Shown in pieces: positions 24,361-33,210 of a stretch of DNA of 59,534 nucleotides. The notes under the pieces were generated by a model. It had not been told where the DNA came from. It was given only the letters and a program-made list of their open reading frames with translations, and made no database searches. Position numbers and translations under genes: made by a program. The number at the start of each line of letters is the position of its first letter. Positions within the stretch are counted from its first letter, which is position 1. Origin of the DNA: Clostridia bacterium (lineage in GTDB: Bacteria > Bacillota > Clostridia > Oscillospirales > Acutalibacteraceae); contig JAFRQQ010000020.1 in assembly GCA_017428525.1 (NCBI GenBank), positions 1 through 59,534 on the forward strand, given 5' to 3'.

Positions 24361-25896
24361 TTATTCGATCGACGCCGGGATCAGCAGCATCGTTTTTTCC
24401 GTGATCCGGTCTGCGTCCAGGCTGTTTTCCGTGCGGATCGCCTCCACAGTCGTGCGATAGCGGCGCGCGATCTCCCACAGCGATTCTCCTGCTTCCGAAA
24501 AATAGATCGTCAGCGCCGCAGGCGACGGATCCTCCTGCGCGGCGCTCTGCGCGGTCAGGTCGGCAACGCAGCTGCAAAGCGTCTGCGCAAAGATCATGCC
24601 GCTCGCGGAGATTTCCGTGCGCAGTTCCAGACGGCTGTCGCCGGTCGCGACGCACGCGGCCCCGAGAATCTGCAGATCCGCTTCCGCAAAAATACGCTGC
24701 GCGTTTGTTTTCAGCTCAATGCGGTCGTCAAACGCCACGGTTTTCTGAAGGCAGCCGATTTCACCGCCCTCGTCTTCATACAGGATTCCGGCCTGATAGC
24801 TGCCGGAAAGACAGCAGCTGCGATCCTGCAGGGATGCCGTCGCGCGCGGCGCTTCGCACCAGACGGCCAACACGCGCCGCACGGCAACGCCGATGCTTTC
24901 CAGCACGACCTTATTTGTAAAACTCGTCTGAAACTGCTGATCCGTCGAAAACAGCTCGGCTGTACGCCGGCGCACGTTGACGCTGCCCTGCGTCGAATAG
25001 GCGTCCGTCAGCAGCTGTATTGTTGATTCCCGGTAGGCCGCCGCAATCACGCACACGGAAACCGTCAGCTCCAGCAGCTTCGCTTTATCCGCAGCGTCCG
25101 TTTTCGTCACCGCTTCCGCGGCGCGCACCTCGTGCCGCAATTGCAGCATGCAGTCCTCCGTCAGGCCGTCCAGCTCGAGAATCTGGCTGATCGGCAGCGC
25201 GTGGGTCATGGATTCAACCGCGCCTGATTCGGCCAGATAGTGCACCGTCACTTCACAATCGCCTTTCAGCAGCGCTTTGTTGTTGATGATTTTGATTTCG
25301 CCCGGCACCACGCAGGCGCCCGTGTGGAGCACGCGCGCGATCGGCGCGTGGTCCTCCGGCAGCTGTGCGACCTCGCTGAGCGAGAAGGTTTTCTCCGCGA
25401 GGCCCATTAAATCCGCCACCGGAAAAGAAGCGGTCATGGTCTGCATGCCGCCGCCCTGCACCCCGGTCAGAAACGGCTCGCGTTTGCAGCTCTGCGCGCG
25501 GAAGAGAAACCGCAGCATCGCCTTCACCTCAGCGCGACGCGGATCGAGCGCCCTGCAATTGGCATACTCCGTCTGCACCTGCACGCTCACGACGTCAGCC
25601 TGCGCGCCGGGCGGGAGCGATACGCGCCCCTGCACGGGATAGCTTTGCTCATACGCCGCCGCTTCGCCGTTTTCGCCCAGATAAAACAGCCGCACCGTGG
25701 CGGTCGCATGCGCTGTCAGCTGATCCGCCTGCGTCTGCACGCCGGAAACGGACGTATCCACCGCGCAGCGCAGAATCCGCGAGATTTCCGGGCAGTAATC
25801 CGGCAGATGGAGATCCGCCTCCAGCGACTGCTCCGCCGTTGTTTCCAGCACCGTTTCGGCAAGTCCGACGGTCTGCTTTTCCGTCTGAAAATTCAT
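24361..25896 (-). CDS. sipL: SipL-like DUF3794/LysM spore-coat morphogenesis protein
   Basis: A 511-residue protein. Three DUF3794-type beta domains span about 1-140, 165-310 and 330-440; the middle one contains HTGACVVPGEIKIINNKALLKGD, the family signature (the strand around residues 200-222). A LysM domain closes the protein (about 465-508, SEAGESLWEIARRYRTTVEAI). In Clostridioides difficile the protein with this layout, SipL, binds SpoIVA and attaches the coat to the forespore membrane. There is no signal peptide, as expected for a mother-cell protein. A sigma-E-like promoter lies just upstream, which supports sporulation control. Confidence is high for the family and moderate for the name. 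Confidence 0.8.
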   Translation of the reverse strand: MNFQTEKQTVGLAETVLETTAEQSLEADLHLPDYCPEISRILRCAVDTSVSGVQTQADQLTAHATATVRLFYLGENGEAAAYEQSYPVQGRVSLPPGAQADVVSVQVQTEYANCRALDPRRAEVKAMLRFLFRAQSCKREPFLTGVQGGGMQTMTASFPVADLMGLAEKTFSLSEVAQLPEDHAPIARVLHTGACVVPGEIKIINNKALLKGDCEVTVHYLAESGAVESMTHALPISQILELDGLTEDCMLQLRHEVRAAEAVTKTDAADKAKLLELTVSVCVIAAAYRESTIQLLTDAYSTQGSVNVRRRTAELFSTDQQFQTSFTNKVVLESIGVAVRRVLAVWCEAPRATASLQDRSCCLSGSYQAGILYEDEGGEIGCLQKTVAFDDRIELKTNAQRIFAEADLQILGAACVATGDSRLELRTEISASGMIFAQTLCSCVADLTAQSAAQEDPSPAALTIYFSEAGESLWEIARRYRTTVEAIRTENSLDADRITEKTMLLIPASIE

Positions 25897-25928
25897 TTTT
25901 GATCCCCTTCCGCATCATTCTTTGCTTC

Positions 25929-25955
25929 ATTCTATGTGGACAGGGCGCCGGATAT
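25929..25955 (-). promoter_or_regulatory. Candidate sporulation sigma-E promoter of the SipL-like gene
   Basis: On the - strand, ATA (25953-25955), 16-base spacer and CATAGAAT (25929-25936), compared with the sigma-E consensus ATA-N16-18-CATACANT. It lies 33 bases before the ATG. No good sigma-A promoter is visible in the same stretch. Confidence 0.5.
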
Positions 25956-26008
25956 GTTAAAAACTGCGGATTTTTTGAAAATTGAAATAAAAATTTTTAA
26001 TTTATATA

Positions 26009-26037
26009 TTTACTTTTAAAATATTTTATATTATAAT
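26009..26037 (+). promoter_or_regulatory. Promoter of the YdbC-like gene
   Basis: -35 TTTACT (26009-26014), 17-base spacer, consensus -10 TATAAT (26032-26037) in a strongly AT-rich stretch. AAGGAG precedes the ATG at 26073. Confidence 0.65.
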
Positions 26038-26072
26038 AAGGGAGAAAACAGACTGAAGAAAGGAGAAGAACC

Positions 26073-26288
26073 ATGCCTGAATTCACTTATGAGATCGTTG
26101 AATCCGTCGCGGTCCTTTCCGAGAACCCCAAGGGGTGGACCAAAGAGCTGAATCTGATCAGCTGGAACGGCCGTGAGCCGAAATACGATATCCGCGAATG
26201 GGCGCCCGAACATGAAAAAATGGGCAAAGGCGTTACATTGAGCAAGGATGAGATGGCAGCGCTGAAAGACGCTGTAAAGGATCTTTAA
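26073..26288 (+). CDS. ydbC: YdbC/PC4-like single-stranded DNA-binding protein
   Basis: A 71-residue protein matching the YdbC family, bacterial relatives of the eukaryotic coactivator PC4. The pattern EIVESVAVLSENPKGWTKELNLISWNG, with positions about 6-33 forming two strands, then PKYDIREWAPEHEKMGKGVTL and a C-terminal helix, is the complete family length. Known members bind single-stranded DNA as dimers. The short, strongly driven gene and its own terminator suggest an abundant, stable product. Confidence 0.88.
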   Translation: MPEFTYEIVESVAVLSENPKGWTKELNLISWNGREPKYDIREWAPEHEKMGKGVTLSKDEMAALKDAVKDL

Positions 26289-26297
26289 TCGAACCCG

Positions 26298-26330
26298 AGC
26301 ATCGCAGCCTGCAAAGCTGCGGTGCTTTTT
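26298..26330 (+). terminator. Terminator after the YdbC-like gene
   Basis: An 11-bp stem (26298-26308 / 26316-26326) with one G-U pair, a 7-base loop and TTTTT (26326-26330). The next gene starts only 22 bases later, so read-through may supply it. Confidence 0.85.
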
Positions 26331-26351
26331 CCTTTCAGATTGGACGAAACT

Positions 26352-27635
26352 ATGATGAATACCCAACCCATCAAAGCCATTATCGTCGGCGGCGGGCATC
26401 GCAGCCTGACCTACGCGGCCCTTGCGGAGCAGGAGCCGCAGCTGCTGCAGATCGTCGGCGTCGCGGAGCCCGACCCCGGCCGCAGGCAGATGATCGCGCA
26501 GCGCTTTTCCATTCCGGATGCACACTGCTATGAAACCGCGGAGATTCTCGCGAAAGCGCCGAAATTCGCCGATGTGGTGATCAACGGCACGATGGATCAC
26601 ATCCACGTTGACACGTCGGTGCCGCTGCTGCGCGCCGGCTACGATATGCTGCTCGAGAAGCCCTTCGCCGTCAATGAAGCGCAGGCAAGGCTGCTGGTTG
26701 AAACCGCGCGTGCATGCAATCGGCGTGTGATGACCTGCTTCGTGCTGCGCTACGCGCCGTTTTATAAAATGATCAAGGAACTGATCCTCTCCGGCGCGGT
26801 CGGTGAGATTCTCAGCATTCAGACCAACGAATACGTCAGCTACCATCACATGTCCACAAGCCATGTGCGCGGGAAATGGCGCAATTCGGAGCAGTGCCAC
26901 AGCTCGATGCTGCTTGCCAAATGCTGCCACGATATCGATCTGATGATGTGGCTGATGGCCGGCACCGAGCCGAAACTTGTGTCCAGCTTCGGCTGCAATC
27001 AGCAATTCCGGCCGGATCACGCGCCCGAGAACGCCGGTACGCGCTGCCTGGTCGACTGTCCGCTGGTGGATACCTGCCTGTATTCGGCCAAGCGGCTGTA
27101 TCTCGATCATCCGGACCGCTGGACCTGGTATGTCTGGGACGCGCTCGAGCATCTGCAGAATCCGACGCTCGAGGATAAGGCAGAGCTGCTGAAAACCAGT
27201 CCCTACGGCATCTGCGCATATAAGAGCGACAACAACGTCGTGGATCATCAGACCGTCAGCGTGTCCTTTGCCAGCGGCGCGACCGGCGTGCACTGCATGA
27301 TCGGCGGCGCGAGCACCGGCAAGCGCACCATTCACATCACGGGCACCAAGGGCGAAATCGACGGCGAATGCGAGGCCGGCCGTCTGACGCTCTCCGAAAT
27401 CGATCCCTCCCCCGGCTGCGAGCATCGCGACACCGTCTTTGACGTGCAGGTCAAGAATGACAGTCACGGCGGCGGCGATCTCGATCTGATGCGCGATTTC
27501 CTGGCCTGTGTGCGCGGCGAAACGCCCTCCGTTTCCTGCACGGATATTCAGGATTCTTTGGCCGGTCATCTGGTGGTTTTCCTTGCCGACCGCTCCATGG
27601 AAAACGGCGGCGCACCGCAGCCCGTTATACTATAA
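26352..27635 (+). CDS. Gfo/Idh/MocA-family oxidoreductase
   Basis: A 427-residue protein. Residues 8-20 form the Rossmann start IIVGGGHRS (a GxGxxG variant), and LLEKPFAV carries the family EKP motif (Glu102-Lys103-Pro104). The C-terminal beta-sheet domain includes CCHDIDLMMWLM, matching the catalytic His-x-x-Asp segment, and four conserved cysteines (CLVDCPLVDTCLYSAKR). NAD(P)-dependent oxidation or reduction of a sugar or inositol is expected. The ATG at 26352 has GGA 7 bases upstream. No promoter is seen between it and the YdbC terminator, 22 bases away; it may depend on read-through. Confidence 0.88.
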   Translation: MMNTQPIKAIIVGGGHRSLTYAALAEQEPQLLQIVGVAEPDPGRRQMIAQRFSIPDAHCYETAEILAKAPKFADVVINGTMDHIHVDTSVPLLRAGYDMLLEKPFAVNEAQARLLVETARACNRRVMTCFVLRYAPFYKMIKELILSGAVGEILSIQTNEYVSYHHMSTSHVRGKWRNSEQCHSSMLLAKCCHDIDLMMWLMAGTEPKLVSSFGCNQQFRPDHAPENAGTRCLVDCPLVDTCLYSAKRLYLDHPDRWTWYVWDALEHLQNPTLEDKAELLKTSPYGICAYKSDNNVVDHQTVSVSFASGATGVHCMIGGASTGKRTIHITGTKGEIDGECEAGRLTLSEIDPSPGCEHRDTVFDVQVKNDSHGGGDLDLMRDFLACVRGETPSVSCTDIQDSLAGHLVVFLADRSMENGGAPQPVIL

Positions 27636-27645
27636 TATAATAAAG

Positions 27646-27680
27646 AACGCTCCCCGGATGGTTTTCATCTGAGGAGCGTT
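27646..27680. terminator. Bidirectional terminator between oxidoreductase and substrate-binding protein
   Basis: Arms AACGCTCC (27646-27653) and GGAGCGTT (27673-27680) pair, and the inner GATG/CATC (27657-27660 and 27666-27669) can extend the hairpin. T-rich tails follow on both sides. Confidence 0.75.
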
Positions 27681-27702
27681 TTCAATTTGTTGCAAAAAGG
27701 GT

Positions 27703-29640
27703 TTACACGCGCTGCAGCGTCGGCAGCAAATAGGCAAAGCCGTCATAACTGCTCGCGTCGGCCGGGATCGATCCGGACGCGACGGTCTCCGTATTGTAGA
27801 TCGTGATCTGCTGCGACTGATAGAGCGGGCATTCAAAGGCAAGCTCCGCCGCGTGGTCGAGCAGCTCCGCGGTCACGGTGCTGCGGTCGCCGCTGCCGAC
27901 GCCGGTATGCAGCGATACCGTTTCGGCGTCGAGCGTTTGATCGGAAATGCCGGTCAGGTTGCGCTGCCCGCTGCTGTGATATTCTTCGTATTTGTCGCAG
28001 GTCGCGCCGTCCGGCACCGCGTTGATCCACAGGTCGATCACGCCGCTTTGCGCCGCCTGCTGCAGACCTTCGGCCGGCAGCGCGAGGATCGAGAGCGTGA
28101 TTCCCTTTCCCTTCAGGATCGCGGCCAGCGCTTCGAGGAGTGCTGCGTCCTCCTGCCTCTCCGTGCAGTAAGCCGCGGTCAGCGCGCTGCGCGGGGTCCC
28201 CGCAAGCATCTGATAGGCGGAAAACGCGCTTTCTTTATAGTATGGCTCCGTGACGTCCTCGGGATACTCTGCAAACCGGATGCTCAGCGGACGGTACGGC
28301 GTGGTGTAATAGGCGCCGTACCGCGCCTGCAGCGTTTCCGTCAGGTTGCAAACGCCGCAGACCGCGCGCCGCAGGATGCTGTCCATCGTTCTCGTATTCA
28401 GAAACAGCGCCGTATAAGCCGGCGTATGATTGACCGTATAGAGAACCGGCTGATTGGCCAGCCGATCGACCGTGTCGGCGGCGGCCTCCACCGTCACGAC
28501 GTCCAGCTTGCCGGAAGCGACGCCGCCAACGGGTTCGATATCCGCGCCCTGATAATCCACAAACTGGAGTTTTGAAAACGCAGGCTTCGCGTCGGTATAG
28601 TATTCATTCGCGTTCATCGTCACGCGGTTGCCTTCATATTCCGAGAGAAAATACGGACCGGTGCCCACGCCGAAGGAGGTCATCTCGCGCACCGCCTGCG
28701 CCTCGCCCTTCACATAATTGACCGCATAGAATTTTTCGCTGACCAGCAGCGCGTTCAGCTGCGAGATGGCGTTGATGCTGCGCGAATTGAACAGCACCGT
28801 GCAGGTATAATCGTTGATCTTGCGAATACCGCTGATTTCCGTCACCTTCGCGCCGCCCGCGTAGCTGCGTTCGATATAGGCTCTCGTGAGCTTCTGCCGA
28901 TACCATTCGGCGGGATTATAATCCTTCGGATGCGTCTGTGCTTCCGCCTGCGCCACCGCTTTCAGAACAGCGTCATCCTCTTTCGCCGCCTTAAGCGCCT
29001 GCCCGAAGCCGGATTTCTCCATCCATTCGCGCCAGGTGCCGCCGTAGGGCGACGGCGCGTCGATGCCGCCGTACAGGCCGCCGAGCTTCGTTGCGACAAG
29101 ATAGGCCGTCAGATCGTCTTTTTCCACGGTGTCCGTCGTATAGTTCTTTTTCACCTGATCCGCAATCGCCGCCAGCTGCGCGGCATAGCCGGTATCATTG
29201 TAATAATACGCCTTCAGCCCTTCGATATCGTTGCGGTAGAAATCGCTGTAAACACCGTCATAGCTCGCGTCGGCAATGAAATAGTAAAAGAAAATGACGT
29301 CCTGAATCGTGACCGGATCGCCGTTGGAAAACCGCAGGTCGTCCCGGATAGTGACCGTGTATTTCACCTTGGAATCGCCGACATATTCATAGCTGATGCC
29401 GCCGCAATCGTTGATCAGGCGGTTATCTGCGCCGCGACGCTGAATCGAACGGTAGGTCTGGGCGACCACAGCGCGGTCGCCGGGCGTTTCGGCATAAAAC
29501 GGGTGGAATTCTCCGGTGATCGTGCCGACCCCGACCTTCAGCGTGGAAGAACCGCTGCCCGGGCGCGCCGCCTGACAGGCAGATAAGAGCAGCACCGAAA
29601 GCATGAGCAAAACAGCGGCTGCGATCCGAATCCGTTTCAT
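27703..29640 (-). CDS. Oligopeptide-type ABC transporter substrate-binding lipoprotein (family 5)
   Basis: A 645-residue protein with a lipoprotein signal (LLLSAC, Cys22) followed by a family-5 solute-binding fold: KVGVGTITGEFHPF, then the typical DDLRFSNGDPVTIQDVIFFYYF, near residues 115-138, and late TGPYFLSEYEGNRV at about 320-334. It should bind peptides, nickel or another oligomer at the outer surface and hand it to a permease. No permease or ATPase gene lies next to it, so it is an orphan subunit working with a distant transporter or as a receptor. AAAGGAGAT precedes the start. The promoter is flanked by an inverted repeat. Confidence 0.88.
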   Translation of the reverse strand: MKRIRIAAAVLLMLSVLLLSACQAARPGSGSSTLKVGVGTITGEFHPFYAETPGDRAVVAQTYRSIQRRGADNRLINDCGGISYEYVGDSKVKYTVTIRDDLRFSNGDPVTIQDVIFFYYFIADASYDGVYSDFYRNDIEGLKAYYYNDTGYAAQLAAIADQVKKNYTTDTVEKDDLTAYLVATKLGGLYGGIDAPSPYGGTWREWMEKSGFGQALKAAKEDDAVLKAVAQAEAQTHPKDYNPAEWYRQKLTRAYIERSYAGGAKVTEISGIRKINDYTCTVLFNSRSINAISQLNALLVSEKFYAVNYVKGEAQAVREMTSFGVGTGPYFLSEYEGNRVTMNANEYYTDAKPAFSKLQFVDYQGADIEPVGGVASGKLDVVTVEAAADTVDRLANQPVLYTVNHTPAYTALFLNTRTMDSILRRAVCGVCNLTETLQARYGAYYTTPYRPLSIRFAEYPEDVTEPYYKESAFSAYQMLAGTPRSALTAAYCTERQEDAALLEALAAILKGKGITLSILALPAEGLQQAAQSGVIDLWINAVPDGATCDKYEEYHSSGQRNLTGISDQTLDAETVSLHTGVGSGDRSTVTAELLDHAAELAFECPLYQSQQITIYNTETVASGSIPADASSYDGFAYLLPTLQRV

Positions 29641-29659
29641 AAAACGATCTCCTTTGGAA

Positions 29660-29705
29660 GTTCAAGCGTTCATCATATTTTACCACACTTGAACGCAGGT
29701 TACAA
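29660..29705 (-). promoter_or_regulatory. Promoter with inverted repeat (possible operator) for the substrate-binding protein
   Basis: On the - strand, -35 TTGTAA (29700-29705), 17-base spacer and -10 TAAAAT (29677-29682). GTTCAAG (29660-29666) and CTTGAAC (29688-29694) form a 7-bp inverted repeat that straddles the -10, the place expected of a repressor operator. Confidence 0.5.
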
Positions 29706-29747
29706 TCTATTTTTGAAAAGCTATGAGAAATCGGCCCTTGAAACAGC

Positions 29748-29769
29748 GGGAGGCTCCGAAGAGTCTCCC
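29748..29769 (-). terminator. Hairpin after the OB-fold lipoprotein gene
   Basis: Arms 29748-29756 and 29761-29769 pair at nine positions with one G-U pair and a CGAA loop, 8 bases after the stop codon. No strong T-run is present, so termination is uncertain. Confidence 0.45.
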
Positions 29770-29776
29770 GAATTCA

Positions 29777-30508
29777 TTATTGCGCGACCGTGACGCCGAT
29801 CACATGCGGGTTGAGCCCTTCATACCAGAACAGATAGCAGTCCAGATCGATCGTATCGCCGATCTGCAGGTTTTTCACTGCCTGATACACCTCGGAATCC
29901 GCGGGGCAAAGATCGGTCTCCACTGTGAAAGCGTAGGCTTTTCCGTTGATGGAGGCATTGAAGTAAAGGTCGTCCCCTTCCGCACCGGTGCCGTCCCAGT
30001 TATAAAGGAACGCGCTGCCTGCGCCGTCTTTCCCCTTGGAGCCGACAACGGTCAGGCCTTTAAGCAGCACATGCTCATTCTGATGATCAATGATCGCCGG
30101 ATCGCCCAGCAGACCGGTCGCGTCAAGGGGCGTTGCCGTATAGCTGCCCTTCAGGATTTCCAGCTTCGCGTCCGTGATCTCTATTTCGCCGTTCCAGGTG
30201 GCTTTCTTGCCCGTGACCTTGACCTTCTGCCCGGCTTCGAGCTTCGCGTACTCCGCGTCGTCGCACGCGACGTTATAGACGAAGTACGCGCCGTCCGGAT
30301 CCTGCAGATACAGCGACGTCTTGCCGTCCTTGAGCCCCTGCTTCGCCTGCACATAGGCCTCGATCGTCACTTCTGTGAGATTCTCGGCCGCGTCGTATTC
30401 CTCATTGGTCATCACGCCTTCCCCCTTGACGGCGGGATCATCCTTGCCGCAGGCGGAAAGCGCAATCAGAAGCAGCGCCGCGAGCAACAGTGCAAATACT
30501 TTTTTCAT
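29777..30508 (-). CDS. OB-fold-like lipoprotein, unknown function
   Basis: The lipobox LSAC places Cys20 as the lipid-modified residue. The mature 223 residues read as one or two OB-fold beta barrels: NLTEVTIEAYVQAKQGLKD and LEAGQKVKVTGKKATWNG-type stretches (about 45-65 and 90-110), like nucleic-acid- or ligand-binding domains found in secreted proteins of Clostridia. It is the last gene of the run from 35531, 32 bases after the DHHW gene, so an envelope role related to polymer acylation is possible but not shown. Confidence 0.7.
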   Translation of the reverse strand: MKKVFALLLAALLLIALSACGKDDPAVKGEGVMTNEEYDAAENLTEVTIEAYVQAKQGLKDGKTSLYLQDPDGAYFVYNVACDDAEYAKLEAGQKVKVTGKKATWNGEIEITDAKLEILKGSYTATPLDATGLLGDPAIIDHQNEHVLLKGLTVVGSKGKDGAGSAFLYNWDGTGAEGDDLYFNASINGKAYAFTVETDLCPADSEVYQAVKNLQIGDTIDLDCYLFWYEGLNPHVIGVTVAQ

Positions 30509-30540
30509 ATAGACAGCCTCTTTTCTGATTGAAAATGTCG

Positions 30541-31752
30541 TTATTGTTCACCGGCGGGCATCTGCGCGCTGCCGTTCGGGACCGTCGGCTGGGCGAGCAC
30601 ATCCGCCAAGGAAGTATCCGATAAAAACGTGTCCAGATTGTAAAGATACAGCACGTCCGTGATTTTATTCTGCTGCATGAGCGTATCCGCGCTTTCATAG
30701 AAATACCGCGGATCGATCATGATGATTTTTTCATAATAAGGATAGAGGAACTGCATCATGCAGTTGGCGTAGGAATCCTTGAGCACAAGGAGCGTGTGAC
30801 CGGTTTCCGCCGTGGTCGCGATATCGACACGCGGATGATTGCCGCCGAAAAAGACCGTGTAATGATCCCGCGCGTCCAGCGCGCTCATATCATACATCGT
30901 GCCGGCTTTTTTCGCGCTTTCGGTATAGGTCACAAAATAATCGACGTCGGTTTTTGGAACATAGAGCTCCACGCGGTCCTTCGCGTTGTTGCGCCCGCTT
31001 TTTGCGGCCAGCGTGCCGCGGAAGGATCTGGAGACCTCGTAAATTCCATAATCCTTTACGGGCGTGATCTGCATCTGCGGCGCGATCGCCTGGAAGGCCA
31101 CCGACGCGCCGAAGCTGGTCCAGTGATGATCGGTCATGTAATACAGATACTCGTCGGAGCGTTCACGCAGCGCTGGCAGCGTATCCAGCCACTGCACCTT
31201 GGAGAGCTTCTTCGAGATCGCGTCCAGCTGCGCCGCCTGATCAGGCACGGGCGCGTTGCGCGGCAGATTCTTCGGCTGCACCTCAACGGCATTCGGAATA
31301 ATCGCGGCGTAGGATTTGACCAGAGAATAGCGATTTGCAAAAGTTTCCATCGCTTCCAGATTGCGCGCAAGCGCGGCCTCGTTCGCTTCACCCGGGATCA
31401 GATACAGCTGCTTGTGCCTGCCGAGATAGACGCCGCCGCTTTCCTTCTGGCGAAACGCGGTCAGCCTTTGCAGATTCAGCTTCGTCCAGAAATCGCGGCC
31501 GTAGAACTGATCGGCAAAGAATTTTTCAAATCCGCGCGCAAAGCTGCCGTCTTTGAGCGAATCCGCCGTCAGCGCGGGCATCTGCGCGAGCGCTCGGTTC
31601 TCTTTATCGGAAAACGTCTTTTTCGGCATCAGAAACGTCAGAAGCGAAAACACGACGCAAACGCAGAGCAGCAGCGCAGTAATCCACAGGCCGGGTCTGG
31701 TGCAGATCCGGCGCAGGAAGGACGCGCATGACGCAGGTTGCTGTTTCATCAT
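30541..31752 (-). CDS. DHHW-family protein, AlgX/AlgJ-like partner of an MBOAT acyltransferase
   Basis: A 403-residue protein with one N-terminal membrane anchor (about 22-42). The family motif D-H-H-W is at 208-211 in MTDHHWTSFG, and the Ser of the SGNH-like hydrolase fold lies in LVLKDSYAN near residue 330. In alginate and related systems such proteins take acetyl groups passed by an MBOAT protein and attach them to a polysaccharide outside the membrane. The MBOAT gene lies 12 bases upstream, which fits exactly. GGAGG precedes two adjacent ATGs (31752 and 31749); either could start. It belongs to a six-gene run. Confidence 0.87.
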   Translation of the reverse strand: MMKQQPASCASFLRRICTRPGLWITALLLCVCVVFSLLTFLMPKKTFSDKENRALAQMPALTADSLKDGSFARGFEKFFADQFYGRDFWTKLNLQRLTAFRQKESGGVYLGRHKQLYLIPGEANEAALARNLEAMETFANRYSLVKSYAAIIPNAVEVQPKNLPRNAPVPDQAAQLDAISKKLSKVQWLDTLPALRERSDEYLYYMTDHHWTSFGASVAFQAIAPQMQITPVKDYGIYEVSRSFRGTLAAKSGRNNAKDRVELYVPKTDVDYFVTYTESAKKAGTMYDMSALDARDHYTVFFGGNHPRVDIATTAETGHTLLVLKDSYANCMMQFLYPYYEKIIMIDPRYFYESADTLMQQNKITDVLYLYNLDTFLSDTSLADVLAQPTVPNGSAQMPAGEQ

Positions 31753-31764
31753 CGATGCCTCCGA

Positions 31765-33171
31765 TCAGAATTGAGCATACAGGAAGGATGTGTAAGTGTC
31801 GCTGACCATCGCGGCGATGCACAGCGCGAGCAGCAGACAGAACGAAATCACCAGCGCCGGGAAATACCAGCGCACCCGCTGCTTGCGCAAAGCGACGCCG
31901 ACGCGGTGAAGCAGCGGCGTTGCGCCGATGCCGGCGACCAGCAGAAGCAGCCAGCTGCCGCGCAGGTAATAGAACGCCGTGGCGTCCGCGAGGGCCTGCC
32001 GGAAGCACATGGCTTTCAGGAACTGCATAGCAGACGACAGGCTCGGCGAGAAGAAGAACACCCAGCCGACGACGACGCCGAGAAACGTCAGCACGGCGCG
32101 CAGCACATTCGGCAGCTTCGAGAGCGGCTTTTTCAGCAGGAATTTTTCGATCACGATCATGACCCCGTGCAGAAGACCCCAGACCACGAACGTCCAGTTC
32201 GCGCCGTGCCATATGCCGGTCAGCAGCCAGACGATCATCGTGTTGCGCAGCGTGATCGCATTCCCCTGCCGGCTGCCGCCGAGCGGAATGTAAACATAAT
32301 CGCGGAACCACGCGCCGAGCGACACATGCCAGCGGCGCCAGAAATCCGTCACGCTGACGGCACGATAGGGATATTTGAAGTTTTTCGGCGTGACGATGCC
32401 GAACATCAGCGAAACGCCGGAGGCCATATCGGAATAGCCGCTGAAATCGAAATAGAGCATGAACGTATAAGTCAGCGCGCCGATCCAGGCGGAAAGCGCG
32501 GTCAGCGCGTCGCCCGGGAGGGCCGAGATGGCCTGAAACGGCAGCGCGAGCGTATTGGCAAGCAGCAGCTTTTTCGCAAGGCCCATCACAAACAGCCGGG
32601 CGCCGCCCTCCACCTTTTCACGCTGCAGCGAGAGCGACGAAATCTGGGATTCCCATGCGTTGTATTGCAGGATCGGGCCGGAGGTGAGCTTCGGAAAAAA
32701 CGTGATGTAAAGAATGAAATCCACGGGGTTTTTCGGCACCGTGCCTACGCCGCGGTAAACGTCCAGCAGGAAGGAGAGAGCGGAAAACGTAAAGAAGGAA
32801 ATGCCGATCGGCGCCGTCATGGGATTGCGGCCGAGACTCACGTGCAGCAGCGCGTTGAGATTCTCGACGGCAAAATTGAAATATTTGAAGAAACCGAGAA
32901 ACAGCAGGTTGACGGCGATCGAAGTCACCAGCACGGTCTTCGCGCGCCGGTTCGCGCCTCTTCGCCGGAACTGCCGGAGCTCCAGGCCGGAAGCGTAATT
33001 GAACAGCGCGCTGCCGATCAGCAGCACCAGATCACCCGGGTTGCCCCAGGCGATAAAGATCAGGCTGCAGAGCAGCAGGCTGTATTTTTTGGCTTTCCCG
33101 GGCAGCACGCCGAAGAACACCAGGCTCAGCGGCAGAAACACAAACGGGAACAGCAGCTGATGAAAGGACAT
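31765..33171 (-). CDS. MBOAT (AlgI-like) membrane-bound O-acyltransferase
   Basis: A 468-residue membrane protein. The family residues are visible as FPKLTSGPI near 165 and GIWHGANWT with His322, the number matching AlgI, followed by LLHG with His335. RWHVSLGAWFRDYVYIPLGG is also present, as in AlgI and DltB. These enzymes pass an acetyl or acyl group across the membrane to an outer partner. Here the partner is the DHHW protein 12 bases downstream. The SGNH and DUF4358 genes come upstream on the same strand. The acylated polymer is not known. Confidence 0.95.
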   Translation of the reverse strand: MSFHQLLFPFVFLPLSLVFFGVLPGKAKKYSLLLCSLIFIAWGNPGDLVLLIGSALFNYASGLELRQFRRRGANRRAKTVLVTSIAVNLLFLGFFKYFNFAVENLNALLHVSLGRNPMTAPIGISFFTFSALSFLLDVYRGVGTVPKNPVDFILYITFFPKLTSGPILQYNAWESQISSLSLQREKVEGGARLFVMGLAKKLLLANTLALPFQAISALPGDALTALSAWIGALTYTFMLYFDFSGYSDMASGVSLMFGIVTPKNFKYPYRAVSVTDFWRRWHVSLGAWFRDYVYIPLGGSRQGNAITLRNTMIVWLLTGIWHGANWTFVVWGLLHGVMIVIEKFLLKKPLSKLPNVLRAVLTFLGVVVGWVFFFSPSLSSAMQFLKAMCFRQALADATAFYYLRGSWLLLLVAGIGATPLLHRVGVALRKQRVRWYFPALVISFCLLLALCIAAMVSDTYTSFLYAQF

Positions 33172-33210
33172 GCTTCAACCTCGTTTATAAATAATCTGTC
33201 TGCTTCGGAA

